64,000 nucleotides of DNA from [Clostridium] scindens (GTDB lineage Bacteria > Bacillota > Clostridia > Lachnospirales > Lachnospiraceae): positions 3,177,501 to 3,241,500 of the forward strand of contig NZ_CP080442.1 of NCBI RefSeq assembly GCF_019597925.1, given 5' to 3'. This document shows positions 43,665-51,696 of this stretch, one piece after another (position 1 is the stretch's first letter; each line of letters begins with the position of its first letter). The notes under the pieces are model-generated. The model ran no database searches, was not told the origin of the DNA, and saw only the letters and a program-made list of their open reading frames with translations. The position numbers and the translations under genes are program-made.

Positions 43665-44612
43665 CTATACCTCGCTTTTCCTTCTTTGATTACTTTCCGA
43701 TATGAGAACCGATATCAGCAGAATCAGGCCCGTCAGGATTTCCTGGTAATGCGTGGATATGGACAGCAAGGTCAGGCCGTTCTTCATAATATTCAATATG
43801 AAGCAGGCGATGACCGTGCCTATAATGCTGCCTTTTCCTCCCTGCATGCTGGTCCCGCCAAGAATCGTAGCGGCGATGGCGTCCATCTCATACCCCTGTC
43901 CTGCCAGCGGCTCCGCCGAATTTAGCCTCGCTGTCACGATCATACCCGCAATCCCGGCACACAGGCCGCAGAAGGTAAATACCATGACCTTGTACTTCCT
44001 TACATTCACGCCGGAACGGTTCAGCGCAATCTCATTGGAACCGATAAACAGGCAGTAGTTGCCGAATCTGGTCTTATGTAATAGGATTGCTCCGATGACC
44101 GCTATCATGATGGATATGAGGATGGGCATGTTCACCGGGCCGATCTTTCCGCTTCCGATAAATCCGAATTCAGGCCCGAATCCAAAGACTGACTTTGAAT
44201 TTGTCAATACCAATATAATGCCTCTTATTATGGTCATCGTACTTAAGGTCACTATAAAGGAGTTAATCCTCCCATAGGCCACGATCCATCCATTCACCAA
44301 TCCGATAAATGCGGCAATCGCAAGCCCCAGCGGTATTGCCGCCGAGGCCGGGAGGCCGGCCTTGATCAGCATTCCCATGCTCATCCCGGAAAATCCAATG
44401 ACCGCGCCCACAGACAGATCAATCTGCCCTGCGCAGATAACCAGTGTCATTCCGACAGACAGCACCAGATATATGGCCGACTGGTTCAATATATTCCGAC
44501 AGTTTTTCCATGAAAAGAAGTAGGGCGACGCTGCCGCCAGCACGGCAACCAGCACGGCCAGCACGATCACTAGTATGACTGTATATGAATAGTTTTTCAG
44601 ATTCTTCTTCAC
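43665..44612 (-). CDS. ribose-type ABC transporter permease (RbsC-like)
   Basis: The 315-residue membrane protein has about eight to ten hydrophobic helices. It shows RbsC family motifs: LVLSVGMTLVICAGQIDLSVGAVIGFSGM near residue 49, NGWIVAYGRINSFIVTLSTM near 112, GSNEIALNRSGVNVRKYK near 190 and GYEMDAIAATILGGTSMQGGKG near 235. The start is GTG at 44612 behind GGGGGGAA; I see no ATG with a better site. It belongs with the ATPase upstream and the lipoprotein downstream. Confidence 0.92.
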   Translation of the reverse strand: MKKNLKNYSYTVILVIVLAVLVAVLAAASPYFFSWKNCRNILNQSAIYLVLSVGMTLVICAGQIDLSVGAVIGFSGMSMGMLIKAGLPASAAIPLGLAIAAFIGLVNGWIVAYGRINSFIVTLSTMTIIRGIILVLTNSKSVFGFGPEFGFIGSGKIGPVNMPILISIMIAVIGAILLHKTRFGNYCLFIGSNEIALNRSGVNVRKYKVMVFTFCGLCAGIAGMIVTARLNSAEPLAGQGYEMDAIAATILGGTSMQGGKGSIIGTVIACFILNIMKNGLTLLSISTHYQEILTGLILLISVLISESNQRRKSEV

Positions 44613-44629
44613 GATGCTTGTTCCCCCCG

Positions 44630-45385
44630 CTACGATGCCGTGGATGCTCCTGTGATCATAGCCACCACTTCATCCATCGTCGTATCTTCTGTCCTTAATT
44701 CTCCAATGACTTTCCCCTGGCGCATCACGCATATCCGGTCTGATATGTGGAATACCTGGGGAAGGTTATGGCTGATGATAATCACCGCATACCCCTGGGC
44801 AGCAAGCTTCTTAATCAGCCTTAGCACTGCGTTCGATTCATTCAGTCCCATTGCCGCCGTAGGCTCGTCGAAGATCAGGATCTTCCCGCCCCGATGAACC
44901 AGCCTCGCAACCGCCACGCCCTGGCGCTGCCCGCCGCTTAGATTGCCTACCGGAACCGTCACGTCCGGGATATGGATATCCAGATCCTCAAGCAGTCTCT
45001 TCGCCTCTTCATTCATAACCTTCTTCTGTAGGAACCCGCCCCTGGTCCTCTCATTTCCAAGAAACAGGTTTGCGGCCACATCCATCGTATTGCCAAGAGC
45101 CAGATCCTGATAAACGGTAGAAATCCCGGACTCGGACGCCTTTCTTGGAGTGAGCCTTTCGTATTCCTTCCCTTCCAGCCTGATGATGCCGCAGTCCGGC
45201 TTCAGTACTCCGGACAGGATCTTTATCAGCGTAGATTTTCCCGCTCCATTATCCCCTACAATCGCCAGAACCTCTCCTCCATAGGCCTTCATTGATACTC
45301 CCTTTAGCGCCTGGACATGATTAAAACTCTTGTGGATATCTTCCGTTTCAAGAAAGGGGGCTTCGCTAACCAATTCCATATTCAT
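44630..45385 (-). CDS. sugar ABC transporter ATP-binding protein, single domain
   Basis: The 251-residue product has Walker A GDNGAGKSTLIKILSG near residue 43, signature NLSGGQRQGVAVARLV near 148, Walker B ILIFDEPTAAMG and an ISHNLPQVF switch. RbsA-type partners normally carry two ATPase domains (about 500 residues); this one has a single domain, as in FrcA-like systems, and presumably forms homodimers. It is the first gene of the operon, behind GGAGAG. No regulator gene is adjacent; the orphan PrdA-like gene is divergent. Confidence 0.92.
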   Translation of the reverse strand: MNMELVSEAPFLETEDIHKSFNHVQALKGVSMKAYGGEVLAIVGDNGAGKSTLIKILSGVLKPDCGIIRLEGKEYERLTPRKASESGISTVYQDLALGNTMDVAANLFLGNERTRGGFLQKKVMNEEAKRLLEDLDIHIPDVTVPVGNLSGGQRQGVAVARLVHRGGKILIFDEPTAAMGLNESNAVLRLIKKLAAQGYAVIIISHNLPQVFHISDRICVMRQGKVIGELRTEDTTMDEVVAMITGASTAS

Positions 45386-45616
45386 TGTAATTTCTCTCCA
45401 TTAATATATGAAATAAACTTTAATAATAGATATTTTTAATACATAATCATGTTAGCACTGGCATATCTATAAGTAAAATTGATTGTTTCAATAACTTTAT
45501 AAATGTTATCTATAATTAACTTCCTGAGCAACTACCAAAAAACAGACGATTCTTACCCTATTTTTATATCGCATAAAAACGCTCTATAAATCCATGCCAG
45601 ATATCACAAAAAGCAA
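45386..45616. other. AT-rich divergent intergenic region, no gene seen
   Basis: This stretch separates the nucleoside-type operon from the PrdA-like gene. It is strongly AT-rich and must contain the operon promoter. TTATTG and TATAGA 17 bp apart on the minus strand, near 45465-45495, are a possible but weak match. No operator palindrome shared with other promoters was found. Confidence 0.4.
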
Positions 45617-45646
45617 TTGGAAATTTCCCTGGGACTTGACTATACT
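45617..45646 (+). promoter_or_regulatory. promoter of the PrdA-like small gene
   Basis: TTGGAA (45617-45622) and TATACT (45641-45646) are separated by 18 bp, about 34 bases upstream of the ATG, which has its own AGGAGG site. Confidence 0.55.
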
Positions 45647-45679
45647 AAAGTCATACAAATAATCAGGAGGTAAGAAATA

Positions 45680-46084
45680 ATGTCTATTACAGCAGAAACT
45701 GCAAAAGAACATGCAAATGACCCGGCTGTATTATGCTGCCGGGCAGAAGAGGGCATTACGATACAGGCTTCCAATCTGGAGGATCCTGCTATTTTTGACG
45801 AGTTAGTGGATTCAGGACTGCTATCTTTGGATGGCTGCCTGACAATCGGACAAGTCTTAGGGGCAACTCTGACAAAGACAAGCGATTCTTTATGTCCATT
45901 GACTGCAGATAACGTAGGGGGCTTCAAAGAAGTAGTTGAGGAAGAAGAACCTGCATCAGAGCCAGTCGAAGAAGCGGTAGCCGCAGATATTAATATTGGG
46001 GGTGCGGTCACCACGATCAAAAATGGAAAAGTTGTTATTTCAATCAAAGAAGGAAAAGATATCTATTTAGAACTTCCTGTTTAG
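45680..46084 (+). CDS. stand-alone protein resembling the N-terminal domain of D-proline reductase proprotein PrdA
   Basis: The 134-residue product begins MSITAETAKEHANDPAVLCC and continues NLEDPAIFDELVDSGLLSL, LTIGQVLGATL and ends IKEGKDIYLELPV. As I remember the PrdA sequence, this matches its first 130 or so residues closely. The catalytic part, with the pyruvoyl-forming Cys, is absent. An acidic linker (EEEEPASEPVEEAV) separates two small segments. It has its own promoter and ribosome site and no prd neighbours. It could be a remnant, a PrdE-like accessory protein or a free-standing domain. The family call rests on memory. Confidence 0.6.
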   Translation: MSITAETAKEHANDPAVLCCRAEEGITIQASNLEDPAIFDELVDSGLLSLDGCLTIGQVLGATLTKTSDSLCPLTADNVGGFKEVVEEEEPASEPVEEAVAADINIGGAVTTIKNGKVVISIKEGKDIYLELPV

Positions 46085-46128
46085 TTGACTCTTTCTCCTT
46101 TCATTACAGAAAGAGGGTATATGATAAA

Positions 46129-46205
46129 TAACCGGCAATATCCGGCAGCTGCTACATTCAAATGATTCATTTGGATTGCCGGATAGACGCCTTCTATGCC
46201 GGTTA
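46129..46205. repeat. nested inverted repeats
   Basis: Three dyads share one centre region: TAACCGGCA (46129-46137) with TGCCGGTTA (46197-46205), TATCCGGCA (46139-46147) with TGCCGGATA (46177-46185), and CAAATGA with TCATTTG (46159-46173). All arms are perfect. Together they could fold as one long hairpin with internal loops. No T run follows directly. Confidence 0.6.
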
Positions 46206-46245
46206 AAAAGTTCCTTTCTTGAATCCTTAAGGTTTTGCAAAAAAA

Positions 46246-46267
46246 GCACTGGACGCGCGTCCGGTGC
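46246..46267. terminator. bidirectional terminator between the PrdA-like gene and the araD-like gene
   Basis: GCACTGGACGC and GCGTCCGGTGC form an 11-bp stem with one T-G pair; seven A precede and five T follow, so it can act for both convergent genes. Confidence 0.8.
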
Positions 46268-46293
46268 TTTTTCATCCGATTGAGTTTGCGATT

Positions 46294-46983
46294 TTATTTT
46301 TGTCCATAGTACGCATTTGCACCATGCTTCCTATAATAATGCTTGTCCTGCAGGATCTGCGGAGCCGTCTTAACTTCTGGATTAATCAGCTCGCACCGGC
46401 AGGCCATTTTCGCGACTTCTTCTAATACGACAGCATTATGTACTGCTTCATCAGCATCTTTGCCCCAGGTAAATGGCCCATGATTCTTGCAAAGTACGCC
46501 GGGTATCGCCTCATAATCCTTGCTTCTAAAGCAATCTGCTATCAATATCCCTGTATTTTTCTCATAGCCCGCATCAATCTCTTCCGATGTAAGGTTTCGG
46601 ACGCATGGCACCTCGCCGTATATGTAATCCGCATGCGTGGTTCCATAACATGGAATCCCGCGCCCTGCCTGCGCCCAGCTGGTGGCCCAGGGAGAATGCG
46701 TATGCACGATGCCGCCGATAGCCGGGAACGCCTTGTATAATTCTACATGCGTCGGCGTATCGGACGACGGATGATATCCTCCCTCTATCTGATTGCCTTC
46801 CAGATCTACAACTGCCATATCTTCCGGCCTTAACTTGTCATAATCAATTCCGCTTGGCTTAATGACTACCAGGCCGCCCTCGCGGTCAATCGCGCTGACA
46901 TTGCCCCATGTAAATGTTACAAGCCCGTACTTTGGAAGCATCATGTTAGCTTCATATACTTGCTCTTTTAACTGTTCCAGCAT
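46294..46983 (-). CDS. L-ribulose-5-phosphate 4-epimerase family protein (AraD/UlaF-like)
   Basis: This is a class II aldolase-fold zinc epimerase of 229 residues converting L-ribulose-5-P to D-xylulose-5-P in known members. Visible motifs are TWGNVSAIDREG near residue 24, IKPSGIDYDKL, the zinc histidines in VHTHSPWATSWAQ near 95 and CKNHGPFTWG near 160, and HYYRKHGANAYYGQ at the C-terminus. The ATG at 46983 follows GGGAGGAA and lies inside the end of the ulaE-like gene (32-bp overlap). It is the last gene of the kinase-UlaG-UlaE unit. Confidence 0.92.
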   Translation of the reverse strand: MLEQLKEQVYEANMMLPKYGLVTFTWGNVSAIDREGGLVVIKPSGIDYDKLRPEDMAVVDLEGNQIEGGYHPSSDTPTHVELYKAFPAIGGIVHTHSPWATSWAQAGRGIPCYGTTHADYIYGEVPCVRNLTSEEIDAGYEKNTGILIADCFRSKDYEAIPGVLCKNHGPFTWGKDADEAVHNAVVLEEVAKMACRCELINPEVKTAPQILQDKHYYRKHGANAYYGQK

Positions 46984-47857
46984 CTGTTCTTCCTCCCTTA
47001 CCATATTCAAATGCGCCGGATACATCATCCAGAATGGCCCTCATTGTCTGATTGGCATTGGCCAGATCTTCCCTCCAGTGTTCGCTTCCCTTGTACCAGA
47101 ATTCTGTCACGAATTTTCGGATTCCGATCGACCAGGCTGCTTCGATCATTTCCCGGAAATTCACATGACCTTCCCCGTAAGGGATTTCCCTGAATACTCC
47201 CGGCATCGTCTCTTTCAAATGAACCGCGGCAATATGCCCCTTTCCTGACAGCAAGTCCTGAACCTCGCTGTGCCCGTCGGCGACCGCCGCGTTCTTCATA
47301 TTTCCCACATCCGGATATATATTCAAATACAGGGAGTCAATCTGCCGGACATAATACATGGCTTTCCAGACGGTATTCATAAAACAATTCTCCATGGTCT
47401 CCAGCCCGATAATGACACCATAACTTGCCGCTATATCCGCGACTTTCTTCAGATTGCGGATGTATCTTTGCTGTGTCTTGGCCGTGGATGTCTCATAATA
47501 AACATCGTAGCCCGGAATCATGACAATACGAATTCCCAGGTCATCCGCCAGTTCAATCGCTTTTTCCGCAATCAGCAGCCCTCTGGCCGAGTACTGTAAA
47601 TCGCTGCTCCCCAGAGAATATTTTGTGAGGGCGCTTACGCACATAGAACGAAACGGAAGTCCTGCTTCATACATGCACTCCACCAATTCCAGGCGCTCTT
47701 CTTTCGTCATATTAATTCTCGCTATCTTCTCTTCTGTCTCATCGATGCTCAATTCAACATAGTCATATCCCGCTTCCTTTGCTGCCTCAAACTTTTCTTT
47801 CCACGTAAGGGTGGATGGCATAGCCTTCTCGTACAATCCTATTGTGTAAGGTTTCAT
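46952..47857 (-). CDS. L-ribulose/L-xylulose-5-phosphate 3-epimerase (UlaE/SgbU-like)
   Basis: UlaE converts L-xylulose-5-P to L-ribulose-5-P. The 301-residue TIM-barrel product begins with YTIGLYEKAMPSTLTWKEKF, then GYDYVELSIDETEEKIARI near residue 31, FRSMCVSALTKYSLGS near 72, and VIGLETMENCFMNT near 150. It ends with HLKETMPGVFREIPYGEGHV near 215, whose Glu and His are typical metal ligands. The last 20 residues are low-complexity and overlap the next gene. Together with UlaG and AraD-like proteins it gives three of the four steps below L-ascorbate-6-P. Confidence 0.92.
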   Translation of the reverse strand: MKPYTIGLYEKAMPSTLTWKEKFEAAKEAGYDYVELSIDETEEKIARINMTKEERLELVECMYEAGLPFRSMCVSALTKYSLGSSDLQYSARGLLIAEKAIELADDLGIRIVMIPGYDVYYETSTAKTQQRYIRNLKKVADIAASYGVIIGLETMENCFMNTVWKAMYYVRQIDSLYLNIYPDVGNMKNAAVADGHSEVQDLLSGKGHIAAVHLKETMPGVFREIPYGEGHVNFREMIEAAWSIGIRKFVTEFWYKGSEHWREDLANANQTMRAILDDVSGAFEYGKGGRTDAGTVKRASI

Positions 47858-47869
47858 CGGAATCCTCCC

Positions 47870-48925
47870 TTATTCTTTCTCTTGCAGCGTATACATGGCG
47901 ATTTCATCTATTTCCCTGTTTGTGGCAAGAAGCATCTCCTTGCTGCCATCTGTATAATGAAGCAGATTCGCGGCACCCGTATGTTCATCCAGGCATTCGG
48001 CTGTGTAGCCGCCTTTCTTGTCTGAACGGAATGCAAGCAGCCGTCTCTCGCCTTTTCGATGCCCGACGACTACCGTAGGCTCCCCGCTGATATTGCCGCC
48101 GGAGATGGCATGAAGGAACTCCAGTTTCTCCGGATATTCATACACGGCAGCATAGGCATTCCCGCATTTTTTATAGATACGAATGGTATCTCCATGGAAT
48201 GGCAGCATTGTAAATAGTTCTTCTTCACCGTCGCCATCCAGATCTATCAGCATTGCCTCGCTTGCAGCCTCATCGCATAACTGCTCAATCTTCCACTCTC
48301 CCCGGGGCGCATCCGGCGCTTCGAACCAGAAGACGCCTTCCTCGCAGGAGATCACTGAGCCATCTCTTCCATCTTTGCTGCAGCGGCAGTATCCATGATT
48401 TCTTGTCATCCCATCTTTAATAACTTTCATCTTAAGCGGATGTTCCTCATCCAATCCGCTCAGATCCGCAGGAAGCACTGCTGCGTATACCTTCCCCGGG
48501 CTTCTAAAGTCATCCTTATATTCGTGGTCCGACTTTAACGTACAGGCCAAGAGGTAGCTAACGCCATTCTTTTGAATAATGTCAAATCTATGGACAAACG
48601 GAAGATTTACCAGCGTGCGGACCTTCCAGTCATTTTTCCCCTTCGGCTCTGCAATAATAATCCTTGCCTCTTTGGAGTCATTCGGAGAATAAAACTTATG
48701 CGTCGCAAGGAATTGCCCGTCTGTTTCCGGCACCTGGACCATGGTCATGACGCCGCCGGGCTCATTCCATACAACCTCCTCCAACTCTCCGCCAAGGCTG
48801 TACATCCGGCACTGGTTCGCCTTTTCAGCTGCAACCAGAAAATGATCTTTCCCCTGATACTTCAGCACCGCCATAGCATAGCACTTTTCAAGATTGCCAA
48901 TTACTTTTTTCTCAACTTTCAACAT
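47870..48925 (-). CDS. FG-GAP/VCBS-like repeat protein, function unknown
   Basis: The 351-residue product has no signal peptide. It is built of beta-rich repeats, with a clear calcium-loop-like MLIDLDGDGEEELFTML near residue 225 and related VHRFDIIQKNGVSYLLAC and ISGGNISGEPTVVVGHR stretches, suggesting a cytosolic beta-propeller. I do not know a characterised homologue. It lies between ulaG- and ulaE-like genes with tight spacing on both sides, so it probably acts on the same pathway, perhaps as a lactonase or an isomerase-type propeller. That is speculation. The ATG at 48925 has GGGGAGG upstream. Confidence 0.65.
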   Translation of the reverse strand: MLKVEKKVIGNLEKCYAMAVLKYQGKDHFLVAAEKANQCRMYSLGGELEEVVWNEPGGVMTMVQVPETDGQFLATHKFYSPNDSKEARIIIAEPKGKNDWKVRTLVNLPFVHRFDIIQKNGVSYLLACTLKSDHEYKDDFRSPGKVYAAVLPADLSGLDEEHPLKMKVIKDGMTRNHGYCRCSKDGRDGSVISCEEGVFWFEAPDAPRGEWKIEQLCDEAASEAMLIDLDGDGEEELFTMLPFHGDTIRIYKKCGNAYAAVYEYPEKLEFLHAISGGNISGEPTVVVGHRKGERRLLAFRSDKKGGYTAECLDEHTGAANLLHYTDGSKEMLLATNREIDEIAMYTLQEKE

Positions 48926-48936
48926 TTTACCTCCCC

Positions 48937-50040
48937 CTACAGACAGGACCGGTAGGGAATATTCTGGGGCGCCTCGAAGCAATCCTCAAACCCTCTCCTG
49001 TGATGATAGTAGATTTTATCTTTGTCCGCCGGGTAGGTATATTTGCCGCCCACCTGCCAGAAAAACGGATGGAATTTATAAGCATTGCGGTCTTTCTTAA
49101 AATCATAGAGCAGCTTGATCTCTTCGCAGTCTGCCTGGAAATTCGTCCATACATCCCAATGAATGGGAACGACCACATCGCAGTGAAGATTCTCGGCCAT
49201 GCGGAGAATATCCGTAGACGTCATCTTGTCCTGCATCCCAATTGGATTTTCTCCGAAAGAGCCAAAAGCCACGTCTATGTCATAGTCTTTTCCATGTTTT
49301 GCAAAGTAAATCGAAAAATGGGAATCTCCAGAATGATAAATATTTCCTCCTGGAGTCTTCAGCAGATAATTCACCGCTTTATCATCCATATCTGTGGGGC
49401 AGATTCCGGCCAGTTCTTCCCTGTCCTCGCCGGTAGAGTCTGTCGTAACAATGCAGGTACGGTCAAAACTATCCAGCGCCACAATCTCAATCTCTTTCAC
49501 CTTGATAACATCTCCCGGCTTCACAACAACACAGCGTTCTTCGGGAACGCCCCACTTCATCCATGTTTCCACAGATTTCTTTGGCCCGATAAACGGAACT
49601 GGAATCTCCTTGCCATTTTCATCCGTAGTCATCATCCCGCTCTGGATGACGTGTGCTGCCCATTCCGCCGACATGTGGTCCTGATGATAATGGGTCGCAA
49701 GCACTGCATCGACCTGTTTGAACGCAAATGGATCAATAACAAACGGGACATTGCGAAGGTTGGGCTGCACCTCGCGCCCTCCGCACATATTTGCCATCTG
49801 ATGCCCCACCTTCATCTTGCCGTCTCCATGGGTTCTTTTCCCATTGCCGCACCACAGATCCACTGTGACATTCGTGTTTTCCGGTGTCTTAAACCAGATT
49901 CCGGTACATCCAAGCCACCACATGGCAACATTTCCAGGCGGTACCATCTCATTTTCAATGTCTTCTACCAGCCAGGTTCCCCATTCCGGGAATGTACTCT
50001 TAATCCAGCTTTCTCTTGTCATTTCGCTTATCTTGCTCAT
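48937..50040 (-). CDS. ulaG: L-ascorbate-6-phosphate lactonase (UlaG family)
   Basis: UlaG opens the lactone ring of L-ascorbate 6-phosphate to 3-keto-L-gulonate 6-phosphate. The 367-residue protein is very close to E. coli UlaG: TRESWIKSTFPEWGTWL at the start, AMWWLGCTGIWFKTPENTNV, the metal motif THYHQDH near residue 118 (UlaG THDHNDH), ALDSFDRT, VNYLLKTPGGNIYHSGDSH, IPIHWDVWTNFQAD-like VVPIHWDVW, and FFWQVGGKYTYPADKD. The ATG at 50040 has GAGGAGG seven bases upstream; the ATG at 50046 is too close to it. The usual ula PTS genes are absent. Confidence 0.95.
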   Translation of the reverse strand: MSKISEMTRESWIKSTFPEWGTWLVEDIENEMVPPGNVAMWWLGCTGIWFKTPENTNVTVDLWCGNGKRTHGDGKMKVGHQMANMCGGREVQPNLRNVPFVIDPFAFKQVDAVLATHYHQDHMSAEWAAHVIQSGMMTTDENGKEIPVPFIGPKKSVETWMKWGVPEERCVVVKPGDVIKVKEIEIVALDSFDRTCIVTTDSTGEDREELAGICPTDMDDKAVNYLLKTPGGNIYHSGDSHFSIYFAKHGKDYDIDVAFGSFGENPIGMQDKMTSTDILRMAENLHCDVVVPIHWDVWTNFQADCEEIKLLYDFKKDRNAYKFHPFFWQVGGKYTYPADKDKIYYHHRRGFEDCFEAPQNIPYRSCL

Positions 50041-50042
50041 TT

Positions 50043-51530
50043 TCATACCTCCTCTGATTCATATATTTTTTCATATAGAAGATTCATTCTCTGCTGCTTA
50101 TCCATATAGTCTATGTATTTTGCCTTATCCGGCGTATACTGCTCCCTATTGTCCTGGCTGCAAATCTTACAAAATGCCTGTTCCATGCTTTCATACACGC
50201 CCATTTTGTATAATGCCGCCATCAGCGCCCCGCGTGCGGTGGCCTCGGTATCTTTCATACGCTGCAGCAAGATTCCATAGATATCCGCCTGTATCTGATT
50301 GATCACGCGGCTATTTGTCAGCCCTCCGCTGATATATGCCTGCGTAATGTCTGTATATTGCCCAAGCAGCCGGATATTATTTTTTATCTCAAAAAAGATT
50401 CCTTCTAATATGCTTTTTAACACCTCCGGCCGCGTGGTTCCTAATGTGATTCCGGTTACGGCAGCCGCCGCCTTGGGGTTCCACATGGGAGTACTCCTGC
50501 CCTGGAAGAAGGGAAGGCTCAGGCAAGACGACGGATTGCCGTATGCCTCTTTTAGTTCACGGTTAATGCGGGCATAATCTATTTCCCCATCCTCCCAGTC
50601 GTAGAAGTTTCTTAAGAACCAGTCAAATGCGGAGCAGCAGGCGAGCACGCTGGCTTCCACAATATATTTGCCTGGAACCGCCGAACAGTTACAGATCAGC
50701 TGATGTTCCATCTGCTCGGGAATATGGTCACAGGTAGCCACAAGAAATGCTCCGGTTCCTGCCACAATAGACAGCACGCCTTCTTTGAACGCCCCCTGGC
50801 CAATCGCCGCGCATTGCTGGTCTCCGCCGGATGTGATCACGGGAATTCCCTGCCTTACGCCGGTTTGCGCCGCAAACTCTCTGGATATGGATCCGCACAT
50901 GCTGCCCGGCTCTCTCAATTCACAGAGATGTTCTTCCTTTACTCCAAATATCCCAAGCAGTTCCTTATCCCAACTACAGGTTTTCAGATTCATAAGATTG
51001 GATCTGCTGCCATAGGTATAATCCGTTATATAATTTCCAGTCATCCGATAGATCAGATACTCCGGAATATTTACCAGTTTTGCCGTCCTGCAATAAATCT
51101 GGGGCCTCTCCCTGCGGATCCACGCCATCTTCCCGCCCGAAAATACCGTATTCACTTTCGCGCCGCTGATATTTGCAATCTGATCGTTATATGCTTCCAG
51201 GCTTTGGCACAATTCCTGATGCCTGGCATCCTGCCACATCATTACCGGCATCAATGGCTCTCCATTCTTATCCAATGGAACGACGGAAGACCTCTGCGCC
51301 GTTATTGCAATCGCGTCTATCGTCTCCATCTCTTGCCCTGTTTCTGCCTGGATGGACTTGACGATTGTGGCCAGCACATTTACAAATTCATCCGCAGATT
51401 GTTCCAGTTCGCCTTTTGTATTGTATGACGGACGATAAGCCACCTGGTGCTGTTTTAATTTTTTCCCATCTGCCCGAAAGAGAATCCCTCTCATGCTGGA
51501 TGTCCCGACATCAATGACAAGAATATTCAC
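50043..51530 (-). CDS. FGGY family carbohydrate kinase (xylulokinase/L-xylulokinase-like)
   Basis: The 495-residue product has the FGGY layout: phosphate-1 loop ILVIDVGTSSMRGILF at the start, AITAQRSSVVPLDKNG near residue 80, MMWQDARHQ near 101, ITSGGDQQCAAIGQGAF near 255, AGTGAFLVA and the C-terminal AYISGGLTNSRVINQIQADIYG near 425. Substrates in the family include L-xylulose, L-ribulose, xylulose and erythritol. The frame is open to 51605, but GTG at 51530 behind AGAGAGG fits the start of the fold. It leads a unit with UlaG, so it may supply the phosphorylated substrate. Confidence 0.9.
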   Translation of the reverse strand: MNILVIDVGTSSMRGILFRADGKKLKQHQVAYRPSYNTKGELEQSADEFVNVLATIVKSIQAETGQEMETIDAIAITAQRSSVVPLDKNGEPLMPVMMWQDARHQELCQSLEAYNDQIANISGAKVNTVFSGGKMAWIRRERPQIYCRTAKLVNIPEYLIYRMTGNYITDYTYGSRSNLMNLKTCSWDKELLGIFGVKEEHLCELREPGSMCGSISREFAAQTGVRQGIPVITSGGDQQCAAIGQGAFKEGVLSIVAGTGAFLVATCDHIPEQMEHQLICNCSAVPGKYIVEASVLACCSAFDWFLRNFYDWEDGEIDYARINRELKEAYGNPSSCLSLPFFQGRSTPMWNPKAAAAVTGITLGTTRPEVLKSILEGIFFEIKNNIRLLGQYTDITQAYISGGLTNSRVINQIQADIYGILLQRMKDTEATARGALMAALYKMGVYESMEQAFCKICSQDNREQYTPDKAKYIDYMDKQQRMNLLYEKIYESEEV

Positions 51531-51555
51531 CGTCTTCACCTCTCTTTCTATATTC

Positions 51556-51611
51556 AATATAGCATTACACACTGGCGAGCAAACTTTCTTCTCAAATATG
51601 CACATATGTGC
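51556..51611 (-). promoter_or_regulatory. SorC-type operator and promoter of the kinase-ulaG unit
   Basis: The palindrome GCACATATGTGC (51600-51611) lies 47 bp (centre to centre) upstream of TATATT (51561-51556 on the minus strand). The -35 region is poor, as at activated promoters. The same palindrome type and the same spacing occur at 58141-58196 in front of the rest of the locus. Confidence 0.7.
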
Positions 51612-51645
51612 TTCTTAAAAATCGCCGCGAGATTCCCGCGAAAAA

Positions 51646-51685
51646 ATGGGACATACCCCATTGCTGGAATATATCCCATTTTCCT
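51646..51685 (-). terminator. terminator after the metallo-hydrolase gene
   Basis: On the minus strand ATGGGATATATTCC pairs with GGGGTATGTCCCAT across a short loop, followed by six T. It separates the transporter unit from the kinase-ulaG unit. Confidence 0.65.
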
Positions 51686-51696
51686 TCTCCTTCTTT

